A DNA stretch of 64,000 nucleotides from Bacteroidota bacterium (lineage in GTDB: Bacteria > Bacteroidota > Ignavibacteria > OLB7). The DNA lies in assembly GCA_018266795.1 (NCBI GenBank), contig JAFDZV010000010.1, forward strand, positions 102,287 to 166,286, given 5' to 3'. This document shows positions 1 through 7,852 of the stretch, piece after piece. The notes beneath the pieces were generated by a model that saw only the letters and a program-made list of their open reading frames with translations, had not been told where the DNA came from and ran no database searches. Both the position numbers and the translations under genes were made by a program. How positions within the stretch are numbered: position 1 is the stretch's first letter; each line of letters begins with the position of its first letter.

Positions 1-342
1 ATTTGTTTCAAGAACGCACGACCAGTCATCGTACGACATGTTGACGAATGCATGATCACGAAATATTCCAGCCGCATTGATCACTGCATAGGGTTCTCCC
101 AGCCTGCCGGCCGCTGCCCCGCATGCCTCATCGATCGAGTGTTCATCTCTCATATCTGCCTGCAGTGTCACCAGCTTCCGACCATGCTCCGCAGCAGTAT
201 GAACCATGGCATCGAGGCGCGATCGATTGGTGAAGTACAATGCAGCAACATCGTACCCGCCTCGCAGAAGGTCATCTACAATGACACTGCCGATGCTGCC
301 CGAGCCCCCGATCACAAGCGCAGTTCGTCGTTTATCGATCAC
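1..342 (-). CDS. FabG-like 3-oxoacyl-ACP reductase (SDR), 3' end cut by window edge
   Basis: Short-chain dehydrogenase/reductase that would reduce the beta-keto group of ACP-bound chains with NAD(P)H. The N-terminal half is visible: the Rossmann nucleotide-binding loop GGSGSIG near residue 11 and the NAAG motif near residue 90. The catalytic Ser-Tyr-Lys lies outside the window. I translated it by hand from the minus strand. The start is GTG at 342, preceded by AGGAGA 8 nt upstream. It overlaps the 3' end of the dehydratase gene by 11 nt, so it is the last visible gene of the type II polyketide operon. It resembles the ketoreductase of aryl polyene clusters (ApeQ type). That subfamily is inferred; the SDR call is firm. 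Confidence 0.85.
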   Translation of the reverse strand, partial: MIDKRRTALVIGGSGSIGSVIVDDLLRGGYDVAALYFTNRSRLDAMVHTAAEHGRKLVTLQADMRDEHSIDEACGAAAGRLGEPYAVINAAGIFRDHAFVNMSYDDWSCVLETN

Positions 343-817
343 GCAAGCCCTCTCCTGAAACAATGAATGCTTTCTTCCGGATGGCTACACTGATGCGCCC
401 TCGCGCGCACGAACGACCTGCATCGGACGCATGTACCTTGAACATCCCCGTCGAAGCGATGCAACGGATCGTTTCGACACGATAGGTGATGCCGGCTCCC
501 GGCAGAACCGGCGCAAGCAATCGACAGTCAACCATGCCCAGCACGGGAACCTCGTCAACGGCGAGTTCCCCATGAAGGTGAATGAAGTAGGCTGCGACGG
601 ACTGGGCCATTCCTTCAATCAGCAACACCCCCGGCCATAAGGGAAACCCGGGGAAGTGTCCGACAAATACTTCGTGCCGCGAATCAATCTGTTGCCATGC
701 TGTCAGCCCGGTATCGTCGATGTCACTGATCCGATCGAGCATGAGAAATGGCGGACGGTGAGGAAGCCTGGCAAGGAGCTCTGCACCGGCACTATTGGTA
801 TCTATCCGTTCATGCAT
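332..817 (-). CDS. FabZ-like 3-hydroxyacyl-ACP dehydratase (hotdog fold)
   Basis: Single hotdog-fold dehydratase of about 161 aa. It has the FabZ signature HRPPFLMLDR near residue 20, then GHFPGFPLWPG with the catalytic His, and LIEGMAQ with the acidic partner. It should remove water from ACP-bound 3-hydroxyacyl chains, giving a trans double bond. The ATG at 817 overlaps the TGA of the preceding KS-like gene (ATGCATGA), which fits translational coupling; the longer reading frame upstream only shadows that gene. Dehydratases of this type serve fatty-acid synthesis and aryl polyene or ladderane-like clusters. No enoyl reductase is seen in the operon, so a polyene product is plausible. Confidence 0.88.
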   Translation of the reverse strand: MHERIDTNSAGAELLARLPHRPPFLMLDRISDIDDTGLTAWQQIDSRHEVFVGHFPGFPLWPGVLLIEGMAQSVAAYFIHLHGELAVDEVPVLGMVDCRLLAPVLPGAGITYRVETIRCIASTGMFKVHASDAGRSCARGRISVAIRKKAFIVSGEGLRDR

Positions 818-1763
818 GGCAGGCCTCGAAGAGAAGAGTTGCAGCAACGGCATCGCGCGAAGAGCCGACCGATACCGTCGCGAAACGATTGTTGAGTCCA
901 TTCGAGAGCACATCGAATGCCGCCACCAGCATTGCGGGAAGCTGCTCCAGACAACTGTCGTCGGCGCGGAAGTCGAACGGCCGGGCGGCGGCATCCCGAT
1001 TCACCTCGGCCGCATCGAACGCTGCGGCCACTGTTTCCGCAATCGCTGCATCGACTGCCCCCTGTTCGAGTCGCATCGTTGCATGTGATATCAGTCTCAC
1101 ACGGACATCCGACAGGTGATTTCGACTCGCGTTCGTTGGAACGAGAGCAATTACAGCGGCAATGGTTGGCGCCAAATTCCGGGCCGCCACAACCGCCGAA
1201 TCTTCCCAGCCGCTCGCGGCCGGAATGCCCGACTCGAGGGCAGCTGCAAGAACGATTTCCGCACAGTCGGTGTTCAGCAGATCGGCCGCGGCCGCCATCG
1301 CATCGAGACTGGAGGAGGCCCCATCGTTGAATGTCAGATTGGGCCCGCGGCACCCCAATTCGATGGCGAGAAGTCCTGCTGCGGCGTTGGGCACAGTGAG
1401 AGGGAACAGCCCGGGGTTCGCCAGGCGGGCCCCAGCGCGCCGCACCTCCGTCATAAACTCGACGATTTGATGTGCCGGGCCGGAACTGCTTCCCAGCACG
1501 AGCCCTCTACAGTTCGATGAAGCAGTGGATTCGTTGCCAAGGGCCTGCATGATCGCATGAGATGCGGCCAACAGCGCCGGTCCGCCATGGAATCGTCGCT
1601 TCAACGGTGAGGATGATGTAATGGCATCCGGATCGCTCATGATAAGCCGATCGCCGAGGGTTCCAGGCAGGGCACGATTCGCCCACGCTCCGCACGCAGC
1701 TACAACTGTTGGCGGCTCCGGCCACGTGCGGACAAATTTCCTTGCGTATGCGGAAGTCATCAT
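810..1763 (-). CDS. Chain-length-factor-like ketosynthase without active-site Cys
   Basis: Short thiolase-fold protein of about 317 aa resembling the N-terminal-type KS domain (Ketoacyl-synt_2) found as the partner of the true KS in aryl polyene clusters. The nucleophile motif is degenerate: GPNLTFNDGASSSLDA has Ala where KS enzymes have Cys. The C-terminal His motifs (HGTGT, GHT) are absent. It is therefore probably a non-catalytic partner that helps set chain length in a KS/CLF heterodimer. Start and coupling: the ATG at 1763 lies inside ATGA with the KS stop codon. KS followed directly by CLF is the classical type II order. Confidence 0.8.
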   Translation of the reverse strand: MMTSAYARKFVRTWPEPPTVVAACGAWANRALPGTLGDRLIMSDPDAITSSSPLKRRFHGGPALLAASHAIMQALGNESTASSNCRGLVLGSSSGPAHQIVEFMTEVRRAGARLANPGLFPLTVPNAAAGLLAIELGCRGPNLTFNDGASSSLDAMAAAADLLNTDCAEIVLAAALESGIPAASGWEDSAVVAARNLAPTIAAVIALVPTNASRNHLSDVRVRLISHATMRLEQGAVDAAIAETVAAAFDAAEVNRDAAARPFDFRADDSCLEQLPAMLVAAFDVLSNGLNNRFATVSVGSSRDAVAATLLFEACHA

Positions 1764-2956
1764 GGCGTGCGGCGTATCAGAACACATGAATTGTTTCCGC
1801 CGAATGCGAACGCGTTGTTTGCAACTACATCCAGCGTTATTCCGGGACCGCTCCGCGGCCCGGCCAATCGGATCGCACACTCGGGATCCTGATCCGCGGT
1901 TACCCAATGGGGGATCACCGATTGGCGCCCGAGCGAAAGAATGCAGGCAACGGCTTCGATCGCACTCGACGCCCCCAGCGTATGTCCCGTCAACGCCTTC
2001 AATGAGCTTACCAGTGGATCGTGCTCACCGAATACCGCGCGGCACGCGCGCGCCTCCGACAGATCGTTAGCCGGCGTGCCCGTACCATGCGCGCAGACAT
2101 AGTCGATATCCGCCGGCCCCAGCCCGGCATCGCGCAGAGCGCGCTTCATCGCGGCCGCCATTCCACGACCGTCCTCGTCGGGCGTGGTGATGTGACCGGC
2201 GTCGCACGTGCGCCCATACCCTGCGATCTCCGCATGGATGCGAGCCCCGCGGGAGACGGCACTCTCATATGATTCGAGATGAAGGAACGCCGCTCCCTCC
2301 CCGAGCAGCATGCCATCCCGTCCCAGAGTGAACGGCTGACACCGCTGTCCGGCCATCGCGCGCAGCCTGGCGAAACCAACAAACGCCAGATATGAAAGCG
2401 CGTCGGCCCCGCCACAAAGCACCCGTCGTGCCGAACCACGCCGAATGAGATCGGCGCCGCACGTGATCGCGACATTCCCGGCCGAACAGGCAGTTCCCAC
2501 CGTATATGCAGGCGAACCGATGCGGAGTTGATGCGCGATCGTTGCGGCGAAGTTGGCGTTGGAGCGTAACGGTGCCGGCACTTTGTGCAGAGAACCGCGG
2601 GCGCAATCCTGCGGCCGCTCCTCCTCGAAATGACCACTTGTGGTACCAACGTATACGGCATCAATGTCGTCGCCGTCGGCTCCAGCCGTCAGGAGGCATT
2701 CGCGGCCGGCAGCATATCCAAGCAGCGTAGCACGATGCACATCGTGAGGCAGATCGCGGGCGTACCGCACCAGTGCCTCATCGTTCACCGGACATGCGTA
2801 GCGGTTTCGAAGCCCGGTTCCGCTGAACGAGTGGATAATCGCAACGTTCGCAAACCCATCGGCAACGGACGCCCAGAAGCATTCCGCACCGATACCAATC
2901 GGCGAGACGACGCCAATCCCGGTAACCACAACCCGGATGCGTGCACGCTCATTCAT
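1760..2956 (-). CDS. Beta-ketoacyl-ACP synthase (FabF-like KS)
   Basis: Condensing enzyme of 398 aa, the normal length for FabF/KS-alpha. The catalytic residues are visible: Cys157 in GTACSAGN, His290 in CAHGTGTPAND, Lys320 and His325 in LKALTGHTLGASS, and the C-terminal FGGNNSCVL motif. It should extend ACP-bound chains with malonyl-ACP. The start chosen is ATG at 2956, which overlaps the end of the ACP gene; the two codons upstream begin with TTG and are less likely. It sits between ACP and the CLF-like gene in an operon whose members all overlap, so it is the elongating KS of this type II system. Whether the product is a fatty acid, an aryl polyene or another polyene cannot be told from the enzyme alone. 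Confidence 0.92.
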   Translation of the reverse strand: MNERARIRVVVTGIGVVSPIGIGAECFWASVADGFANVAIIHSFSGTGLRNRYACPVNDEALVRYARDLPHDVHRATLLGYAAGRECLLTAGADGDDIDAVYVGTTSGHFEEERPQDCARGSLHKVPAPLRSNANFAATIAHQLRIGSPAYTVGTACSAGNVAITCGADLIRRGSARRVLCGGADALSYLAFVGFARLRAMAGQRCQPFTLGRDGMLLGEGAAFLHLESYESAVSRGARIHAEIAGYGRTCDAGHITTPDEDGRGMAAAMKRALRDAGLGPADIDYVCAHGTGTPANDLSEARACRAVFGEHDPLVSSLKALTGHTLGASSAIEAVACILSLGRQSVIPHWVTADQDPECAIRLAGPRSGPGITLDVVANNAFAFGGNNSCVLIRRTP

Positions 2957-3188
2957 GATCAACTGCGTAATTGACCACGTCGTTGATGCACGTCAACATG
3001 CGAACGGCATCTTCGGGGACCTCCTGATTGATTTTCTGCTCGACATATACCACGAGCTCCATGCTCATCAGGGAATCCACTCCGAGGTCCGCGAATTGTG
3101 TATCATCTTCAATCTCATCCAGGGGAATATCGAGGAGCACTGAAAGGTGACCCCGAAGTAAGTCGGCGAAATCCGTACGATCGATCAT
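2949..3188 (-). CDS. Acyl carrier protein
   Basis: Discrete 79-aa ACP. The phosphopantetheine attachment Ser is Ser39 or Ser40, in GVDSLMSMEL, with the usual acidic helix around it. It carries the growing chain for the neighbouring KS/CLF, dehydratase and reductase. The ATG at 3188 overlaps the stop of the UnbU-like gene in ATGA, and GGAGATGG lies just upstream. The ACP coming straight after UnbU mirrors the right-hand locus, where UnbU is followed by the PKSE with the same ATGA overlap. No discrete phosphopantetheinyl transferase is seen nearby; the PPTase domain of the PKSE might serve it, but that is speculation. Confidence 0.9.
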   Translation of the reverse strand: MIDRTDFADLLRGHLSVLLDIPLDEIEDDTQFADLGVDSLMSMELVVYVEQKINQEVPEDAVRMLTCINDVVNYAVDHE

Positions 3189-4213
3189 TGACCATCTCCT
3201 CCAGCTGAAGCAGTGTTCTGAACAATTGAAAGCGTCTCCTTCGCCATCCCACCTGCCAGGTCGGTAGCCACATCGGCTGCGGCGCGCACGTTCCCCAGGC
3301 GCAGATTGCCGACAGTGATCACCCCCCATCGAACAACGCAGACGATGGTTAGCGCGAAGAACATCCCGAAGACAACATTCGCCAGCACCAGCACACCGTA
3401 CAGCGCGGCAACACCGAAACCGAACAGGATCTGATGCAGAGCGGAGGCCGGCGTTGTAGCGGGATCCGTAATCATGTAGAATGTGAACAGCCAGAACGCA
3501 ACACCGGACATCGGAAGCAGGCTCGCGGTAATTGGATGCCCCACCGCCAGCGCTCTCACAAGTGCCTGTATGACAAAGCCCAATACCCACCCGGCGATCA
3601 GCGGGCCCCGTTTCGTGAAGCGCAGGTTCAGAAACGTTCCAACCAGGACAAAGAGAAGCGGCAGAAGAACGCGCCCGGCGTCATTGAGATTTTCCGTGAA
3701 ATGATATGGAGGGGCGATCGCAACGATCGATGGAAATGCGAGTAATGACACCGTAATACCGAAATTCGACGGATTGAGAATGTGACGCGCTCCCCGGTTC
3801 TCGGGAAGGCGCAGCAATCGCTTGCCGGCAATCGCCACAACTGAGGCAAAGACAAACACAGCCGTGTTCGACGCCCCGTACAACAGCATGGAGATGGCCA
3901 TCGCAGTAATGTGCGCCGGAAGGAGAAAGTCGACGACATTCCTTGCAGCCGACCGCATCGGCCGCGCGCCGAACCAGCGCCCCCGTCCGTCGCGAACGAT
4001 GAAAAGATCCGCGGCATTCAGGATGATCTCCGTGGCGTATGCCGCAGCAAGCGCAACACAGAGTTGGAGCCAGCTTTGCTCGAATCCGAGCCATAGGCGC
4101 CCAACGATGTTCAGTATCGTAATAGCCGTCCCGAATCGGTACAGTGCGGCCTTTCGCAGTGCACCGCTCGTTGATCGCGGCAGAGCAGGCTTCTCGTTGC
4201 TATGCGGACTCAT
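3185..4213 (-). CDS. UnbU-like membrane protein (enediyne E5 family), second copy
   Basis: Polytopic membrane protein of about 342 aa, paralogous to the UnbU gene at 29763-30713. The shared core includes GFEQSW, ARHILNPSNFGI, PYHFTEN, RFTKR, PLIAGW and FTFYMITDPATTP. The family is related to RnfD/NqrB electron-transfer subunits and is otherwise known beside enediyne PKS genes; its biochemical role is not settled. About eight hydrophobic segments are visible. Start: ATG at 4213 in ATGA overlap with UnbV, or ATG at 4219, two codons earlier. Its place in a type II KS/ACP operon, away from a PKSE, is unusual. The C-terminal tail differs from the right-hand copy. Confidence 0.85.
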   Translation of the reverse strand: MSPHSNEKPALPRSTSGALRKAALYRFGTAITILNIVGRLWLGFEQSWLQLCVALAAAYATEIILNAADLFIVRDGRGRWFGARPMRSAARNVVDFLLPAHITAMAISMLLYGASNTAVFVFASVVAIAGKRLLRLPENRGARHILNPSNFGITVSLLAFPSIVAIAPPYHFTENLNDAGRVLLPLLFVLVGTFLNLRFTKRGPLIAGWVLGFVIQALVRALAVGHPITASLLPMSGVAFWLFTFYMITDPATTPASALHQILFGFGVAALYGVLVLANVVFGMFFALTIVCVVRWGVITVGNLRLGNVRAAADVATDLAGGMAKETLSIVQNTASAGGDGQ

Positions 4214-6192
4214 TTCCATGGTAGATAGAGTGAATTCCAACCGGTATGCACCGTCAGTTCGGATGTTCTGACGTTGCCGCGGGAATCGCGCCAGGCAATT
4301 CTTACTCCGCACAGCTTGTTGGCGGGCCAGATGCCCAATCCGAAATGAATTTCCGGGGCACTCTGCCCGGAATGGCCATTCCCGCCATCGACATAGGCAG
4401 TGCGGCTCTGTCCGTTGGGTAGATGCAATGTGGCTGTGGCTCCAATGGCCGGACGACCGATGATATCCGGCGGACAACCGGCAACAACCCGCGGCCCGCT
4501 CGCCGCCCCGGCCGAGTCCGGCGTGAGAAGACATCGAAGACCGATGAATGCCCCCGGATTCGGCGTCTCGTTATGAATGAGACGGAATGGGGCCCACTGA
4601 TTGGCTTCGACCCAGTCGAGACGTCCGTCCCGATCCATGTCGGCGACGGCGATGCCCCTGCCGGCTCCTACAGGTGTGAGCCCCACGCGGGGCGCCACAT
4701 TGACAAACGCTCCGTCGCCGGTTCTGGCCATGAGCACATTCGGTTGGTGGCCGCTGATATCCGCATCGGTAAGGTCCGGCCATCCCCTCGTATCCTGCAC
4801 GGCAAGATCGTTGCCCAGAGCCAATTCCTGCACAAGAGCCCATTTATTGATTTCACCGGCAATGAATCCGGATGCCTGAAGAATCTCCGTGCAGCCATCA
4901 TTGTCCAGATCGGCCATCTTGCAGTCCCAGCAGAATGCCGTCTGAGAGAGTCCGAGGGGTTCGCTCTTCTCCACAAACGGCGCAATGCCGCGCCCCAGGA
5001 GCCCGACGTCACCTGTCCCCACAAAGACCAGCTGACTTTCATGCAGCCCGAACGGGGCCGTAATATCGCTGACGAATATGTCGAGGATGCCATCACCGTC
5101 AACGTCCTCGATGGCGACGCCCATTCCCTTGAATGAATCGCGTCCGACCACGCACGATGATGGCGTGGCGAATCCCTTTTCTCCCTCGGCACGAACGAAT
5201 TGCACATGTCCCGGCATTGAAATGTTATGGAAGAAACGATCCGTCCCGAAGTCGTTCGCTACGTAAAGCTCCGGCAACAGGTCACCGTCGATATCGGCGG
5301 CGGCGGCCGCAAGCGTCCACCCGTGCGCCTCGTCGCTGGTGAACACCCGATCGCATACGTCGTACCTGGGAACAGGAACCGAATCATTCGTTCGCCCTCT
5401 CATCCGAAGGATGTAATTGGTGCCACCATTGTAGCCGCGCGAAAACGATTTTTGCATGATGTCATATCGCGTGCTGCTGCTGTCGAGCACACCCGAACCA
5501 TCCGGGAAATAATTGCCGAAGAAGAGATCGAGATGGCCATCACCATCGAAATCTGCAACAACGGCACATGCAGTGTACCATTCGTCGCTGTTGCGGCCGG
5601 GCGGCATCACTTCGCACGGCAGGTAGGAGCCGTCGCCGTTTGCGAGGAATATGATCGGCGATCGCCCCCAGAAGTAGACCAGCACGTCCGTGCGATAATC
5701 CTCGTTGAAATCGGCCAAACGGCACCCCATCGGCACCATCGTGGATGGGTTGTAATCGATATGTGCATTTGCGAGCAGACGGCTGCCCTGCGGGGCCGGC
5801 GAGATCAATTGTACACGAACGAACGACCTCAACGGGTTTCCTCCCTGCATCAACCCGACAATCGCGACATTATCGGAGCGCGGATCCACCACGCACGCTT
5901 CGTTCGGATAACCATCACCATTCAGGTCGGCGATGGCAACGCTGGCGCCGGTGGAGTTGACCCAGGACGAGATATGCTGCATGGCCTTGTTGACAGGCCG
6001 CAGCTTGCGAGCGCTCGTTGCACCCGTCATCAGCGTATTGCCGGAGAAACGAAAGCGCCGTTCGAACGCTGTCTGCGCCGACGTATCGGTGGTGGATGCA
6101 TTCACGAAGAGATAGGCCACGATGCAGAGAACAATGGCCACGCCCTGTTCCGTGTAACGGACGACCGGATGGTTCAATCGGGATTTATTCAT
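4210..6192 (-). CDS. UnbV-like FG-GAP/ASPIC protein (enediyne E4 family), second copy
   Basis: Protein of 660 aa with an N-terminal membrane anchor or signal (about residues 15-32). It then has many FG-GAP/VCBS-type calcium-binding repeats (DLNGDGYPN, DFDGDGHLDL, DIDGDLLPEL, DVDGDGILDI, DLDNDGCTEI, DMDRDGRLDW) forming a propeller, and a C-terminal ASPIC/UnbV domain (GATATLHLPNGQSRT, HFGLG). It should lie outside the cytoplasmic membrane. It is clearly paralogous to the gene at 30710-32686, for example around GNYFPDG and DSFKGMGV. UnbV genes usually accompany enediyne PKS genes; their chemistry is unknown. Here it heads a type II polyketide set and is coupled by ATGA to the UnbU-like gene. Confidence 0.87.
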   Translation of the reverse strand: MNKSRLNHPVVRYTEQGVAIVLCIVAYLFVNASTTDTSAQTAFERRFRFSGNTLMTGATSARKLRPVNKAMQHISSWVNSTGASVAIADLNGDGYPNEACVVDPRSDNVAIVGLMQGGNPLRSFVRVQLISPAPQGSRLLANAHIDYNPSTMVPMGCRLADFNEDYRTDVLVYFWGRSPIIFLANGDGSYLPCEVMPPGRNSDEWYTACAVVADFDGDGHLDLFFGNYFPDGSGVLDSSSTRYDIMQKSFSRGYNGGTNYILRMRGRTNDSVPVPRYDVCDRVFTSDEAHGWTLAAAAADIDGDLLPELYVANDFGTDRFFHNISMPGHVQFVRAEGEKGFATPSSCVVGRDSFKGMGVAIEDVDGDGILDIFVSDITAPFGLHESQLVFVGTGDVGLLGRGIAPFVEKSEPLGLSQTAFCWDCKMADLDNDGCTEILQASGFIAGEINKWALVQELALGNDLAVQDTRGWPDLTDADISGHQPNVLMARTGDGAFVNVAPRVGLTPVGAGRGIAVADMDRDGRLDWVEANQWAPFRLIHNETPNPGAFIGLRCLLTPDSAGAASGPRVVAGCPPDIIGRPAIGATATLHLPNGQSRTAYVDGGNGHSGQSAPEIHFGLGIWPANKLCGVRIAWRDSRGNVRTSELTVHTGWNSLYLPWK

Positions 6193-6374
6193 GTGAACAG
6201 GAATCTATGCAGCGGTGATCCGGCGGCCGCGCCGCCTATCGAGATGCTGGTCTGCGAACAGGCGGCGCGGCACGACTTGCATGTACCACCGGTTGCCGCC
6301 GCCGGATTTACTCGAGCAGAAACCGCAAGGCAACCAGATAGCGTTGCCGATAATGTTGTTGAATTGTGCCGCAT
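6189..6374 (-). CDS. Possible small Cys-containing protein, unknown
   Basis: Open frame of 61 codons whose TGA overlaps the ATG of the UnbV-like gene (ATGA), the same coupling used by the neighbouring genes; this is the main reason to list it. The peptide has a mildly hydrophobic N-terminal half and a Cys cluster, TCKSCRAACSQ, near residues 30-40. No Shine-Dalgarno sequence is obvious and no family is recognised. It could be a small secreted or precursor peptide, or simply leader sequence with a chance open frame. Confidence 0.3.
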   Translation of the reverse strand: MRHNSTTLSATLSGCLAVSARVNPAAATGGTCKSCRAACSQTSISIGGAAAGSPLHRFLFT

Positions 6375-6410
6375 GGACGAGAGTGCCGCACGATGCAGAG
6401 TGTATGGGCG

Positions 6411-7067
6411 CTACATGTTGAGATTGCCATTTGGATTACCATTGGGAGCGTCCAGATTTGCCGTGAGCTGGCTTGTCTGGGTAGCCTTCGCGGCCACCGG
6501 AACACCGGCGGTGTTGTACAATACCACATTGCCGATCTGCTGGTATGTCGCCCCGATCGGCGGCAGCGTGGTTATCGATCCCTGCATCAGGGCCGGCTCA
6601 TAATTGATCAATATTCCGTTAGGCGTGTCGACCGTCACGTAGACCTTGTGTGTGACGGTCACCGGCTGAACTCCGAAGGTTACCCCGAGAGGTACGTCGA
6701 TGTAGCCGTATGTCGGACGATGCAATGCATCAGAAAATCTGCCGCATCTCATTCTGAGCGTCACCGGCGCTCCGAACAGGGCCGTTGATTGCCCCGAGAG
6801 CGTGAACGACAATATTTCCAGATTAACCCGCATCGTTCCATCGTATAGAACGGTTGGATCGTCGATTCGGACCTGAGCCTCATCCGTCGTCATCGATATC
6901 TGCTCGTGTATCGAATCACGATCGTCGAAATTCACGTTGAGCGTCATGTCGAAATTCGCGATGGCCTGAATGCGATATCCAAGGCTTCCATCCTGAAGCA
7001 CGACTCGCGGCGCCATCGCATTGAACACCTGCGTGGCACGATTGTCGAAATCATAGTTCACTGGCAT
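6411..7067 (-). CDS. Hypothetical protein upstream of the UnbV-like gene
   Basis: Protein of 218 aa with no signal peptide or membrane segment. It looks rich in beta strand (many V/T/I alternations) and ends in the low-complexity stretch DAPNGNPNGNLNM. Start: ATG at 7067 with GGGAGA about 8 nt upstream. It appears to be the first gene of the type II operon and holds the position that UnbL occupies in the enediyne cassette, but I see no similarity to UnbL (no LFG..., GYHAAL or GFAYEGAAMA motifs). Function not recognised. It could be a chaperone-like or cargo-binding protein specific to this pathway. Confidence 0.75.
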   Translation of the reverse strand: MPVNYDFDNRATQVFNAMAPRVVLQDGSLGYRIQAIANFDMTLNVNFDDRDSIHEQISMTTDEAQVRIDDPTVLYDGTMRVNLEILSFTLSGQSTALFGAPVTLRMRCGRFSDALHRPTYGYIDVPLGVTFGVQPVTVTHKVYVTVDTPNGILINYEPALMQGSITTLPPIGATYQQIGNVVLYNTAGVPVAAKATQTSQLTANLDAPNGNPNGNLNM

Positions 7068-7852
7068 CAGTATTCTCCCACTGTTGTTGATGGTTGCTTA
7101 CCTGCAGCAAGGTCCGTTGTCTGGAACTGCTTCTGCACGCAACGATGTTGTTGAAGAGATTCGAGATGTTGTGCTGGTGTACAGTGCGCCCACAGGGGCA
7201 TGGTTCAACCACCGAGAAAACCGCAGTCCCGGGAATGGATCATTTACGACAGGATTGGCTGAAACGCCTGCCGTGCCGATCACGTTTTGCCGTACAGAGA
7301 ACGAAGTGTGCTGGTGTAATAGCCCGAACGACGCTCGCAGTCGCGTGCCAAGCTGGCAGACATTGCGACGTGCTCAGCTGATGCATGTGGAAGTGCATCG
7401 GATCACAGAGCGCGAACGATACCTGATTATCACAACGAGCGCGGAATAACGATTGGTTGTCGTTGTCTCATCCTGACGACTGCTAGCCGCGCTCAACAAT
7501 TTGCTATTTATCATTGTTCCCGAAGATGAAACAGTACATGATTGTGTACCCCCCCCCCCCCTGCATGCGCGGCCGCAGATCACGACGTTCGCCCGCAGGC
7601 GTACGATGAGCTGTCCACCAATGCAACGGCAATTTTCTGCCACGCTGCCACGTTCGGAGCACCGCACACCACGGTCATCGCTCCTGTGCACGATGCCGTG
7701 CCCTCGATTTTACTCCGCATCGCCGGATTGCATCTCCCCCGGCCCCGTCGTACGTTCGCAGCACGTATCGCAGGTACGCGGGCAACAACCGGATGCGGGC
7801 ACTGCGGCGCCGGGACGCGTCCCCTTCCTTCGTTCATCCATTCGTCCGTACT
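7068..7852. other. Divergent intergenic region with motif and C13 tract
   Basis: A 785-nt region between the minus-strand type II polyketide operon and a plus-strand lipoprotein gene. No convincing gene is seen. It should hold both promoters. It contains the recurring 16-bp symmetric motif at 7534-7549, running into 13 consecutive C residues, and a weaker half-site GTACA at 7179-7183. Confidence 0.6.
7534..7561 (+). promoter_or_regulatory. Symmetric motif GTACAT-N4-GTGTAC followed by C13 (copy 1)
   Basis: The sequence GTACATGATTGTGTAC (7534-7549) is an imperfect dyad (GTACA-N6-TGTAC), and its last C begins a run of 13 C to 7561. The same 16 bases recur, inverted, at 60256-60271, and related copies lie at 34485 and 37249. 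All are intergenic. This copy is about 300 nt before the lipoprotein ATG and 470 nt upstream of the divergent type II operon. Dyad symmetry fits a dimeric regulator site, but a dispersed repeat is equally possible. Confidence 0.5.

Noticed and set aside
7179..7183. Further motif copy at GTGTACAGTGC
   Set aside because: Only one half is present and no C-run is joined to it, so I count it as chance.
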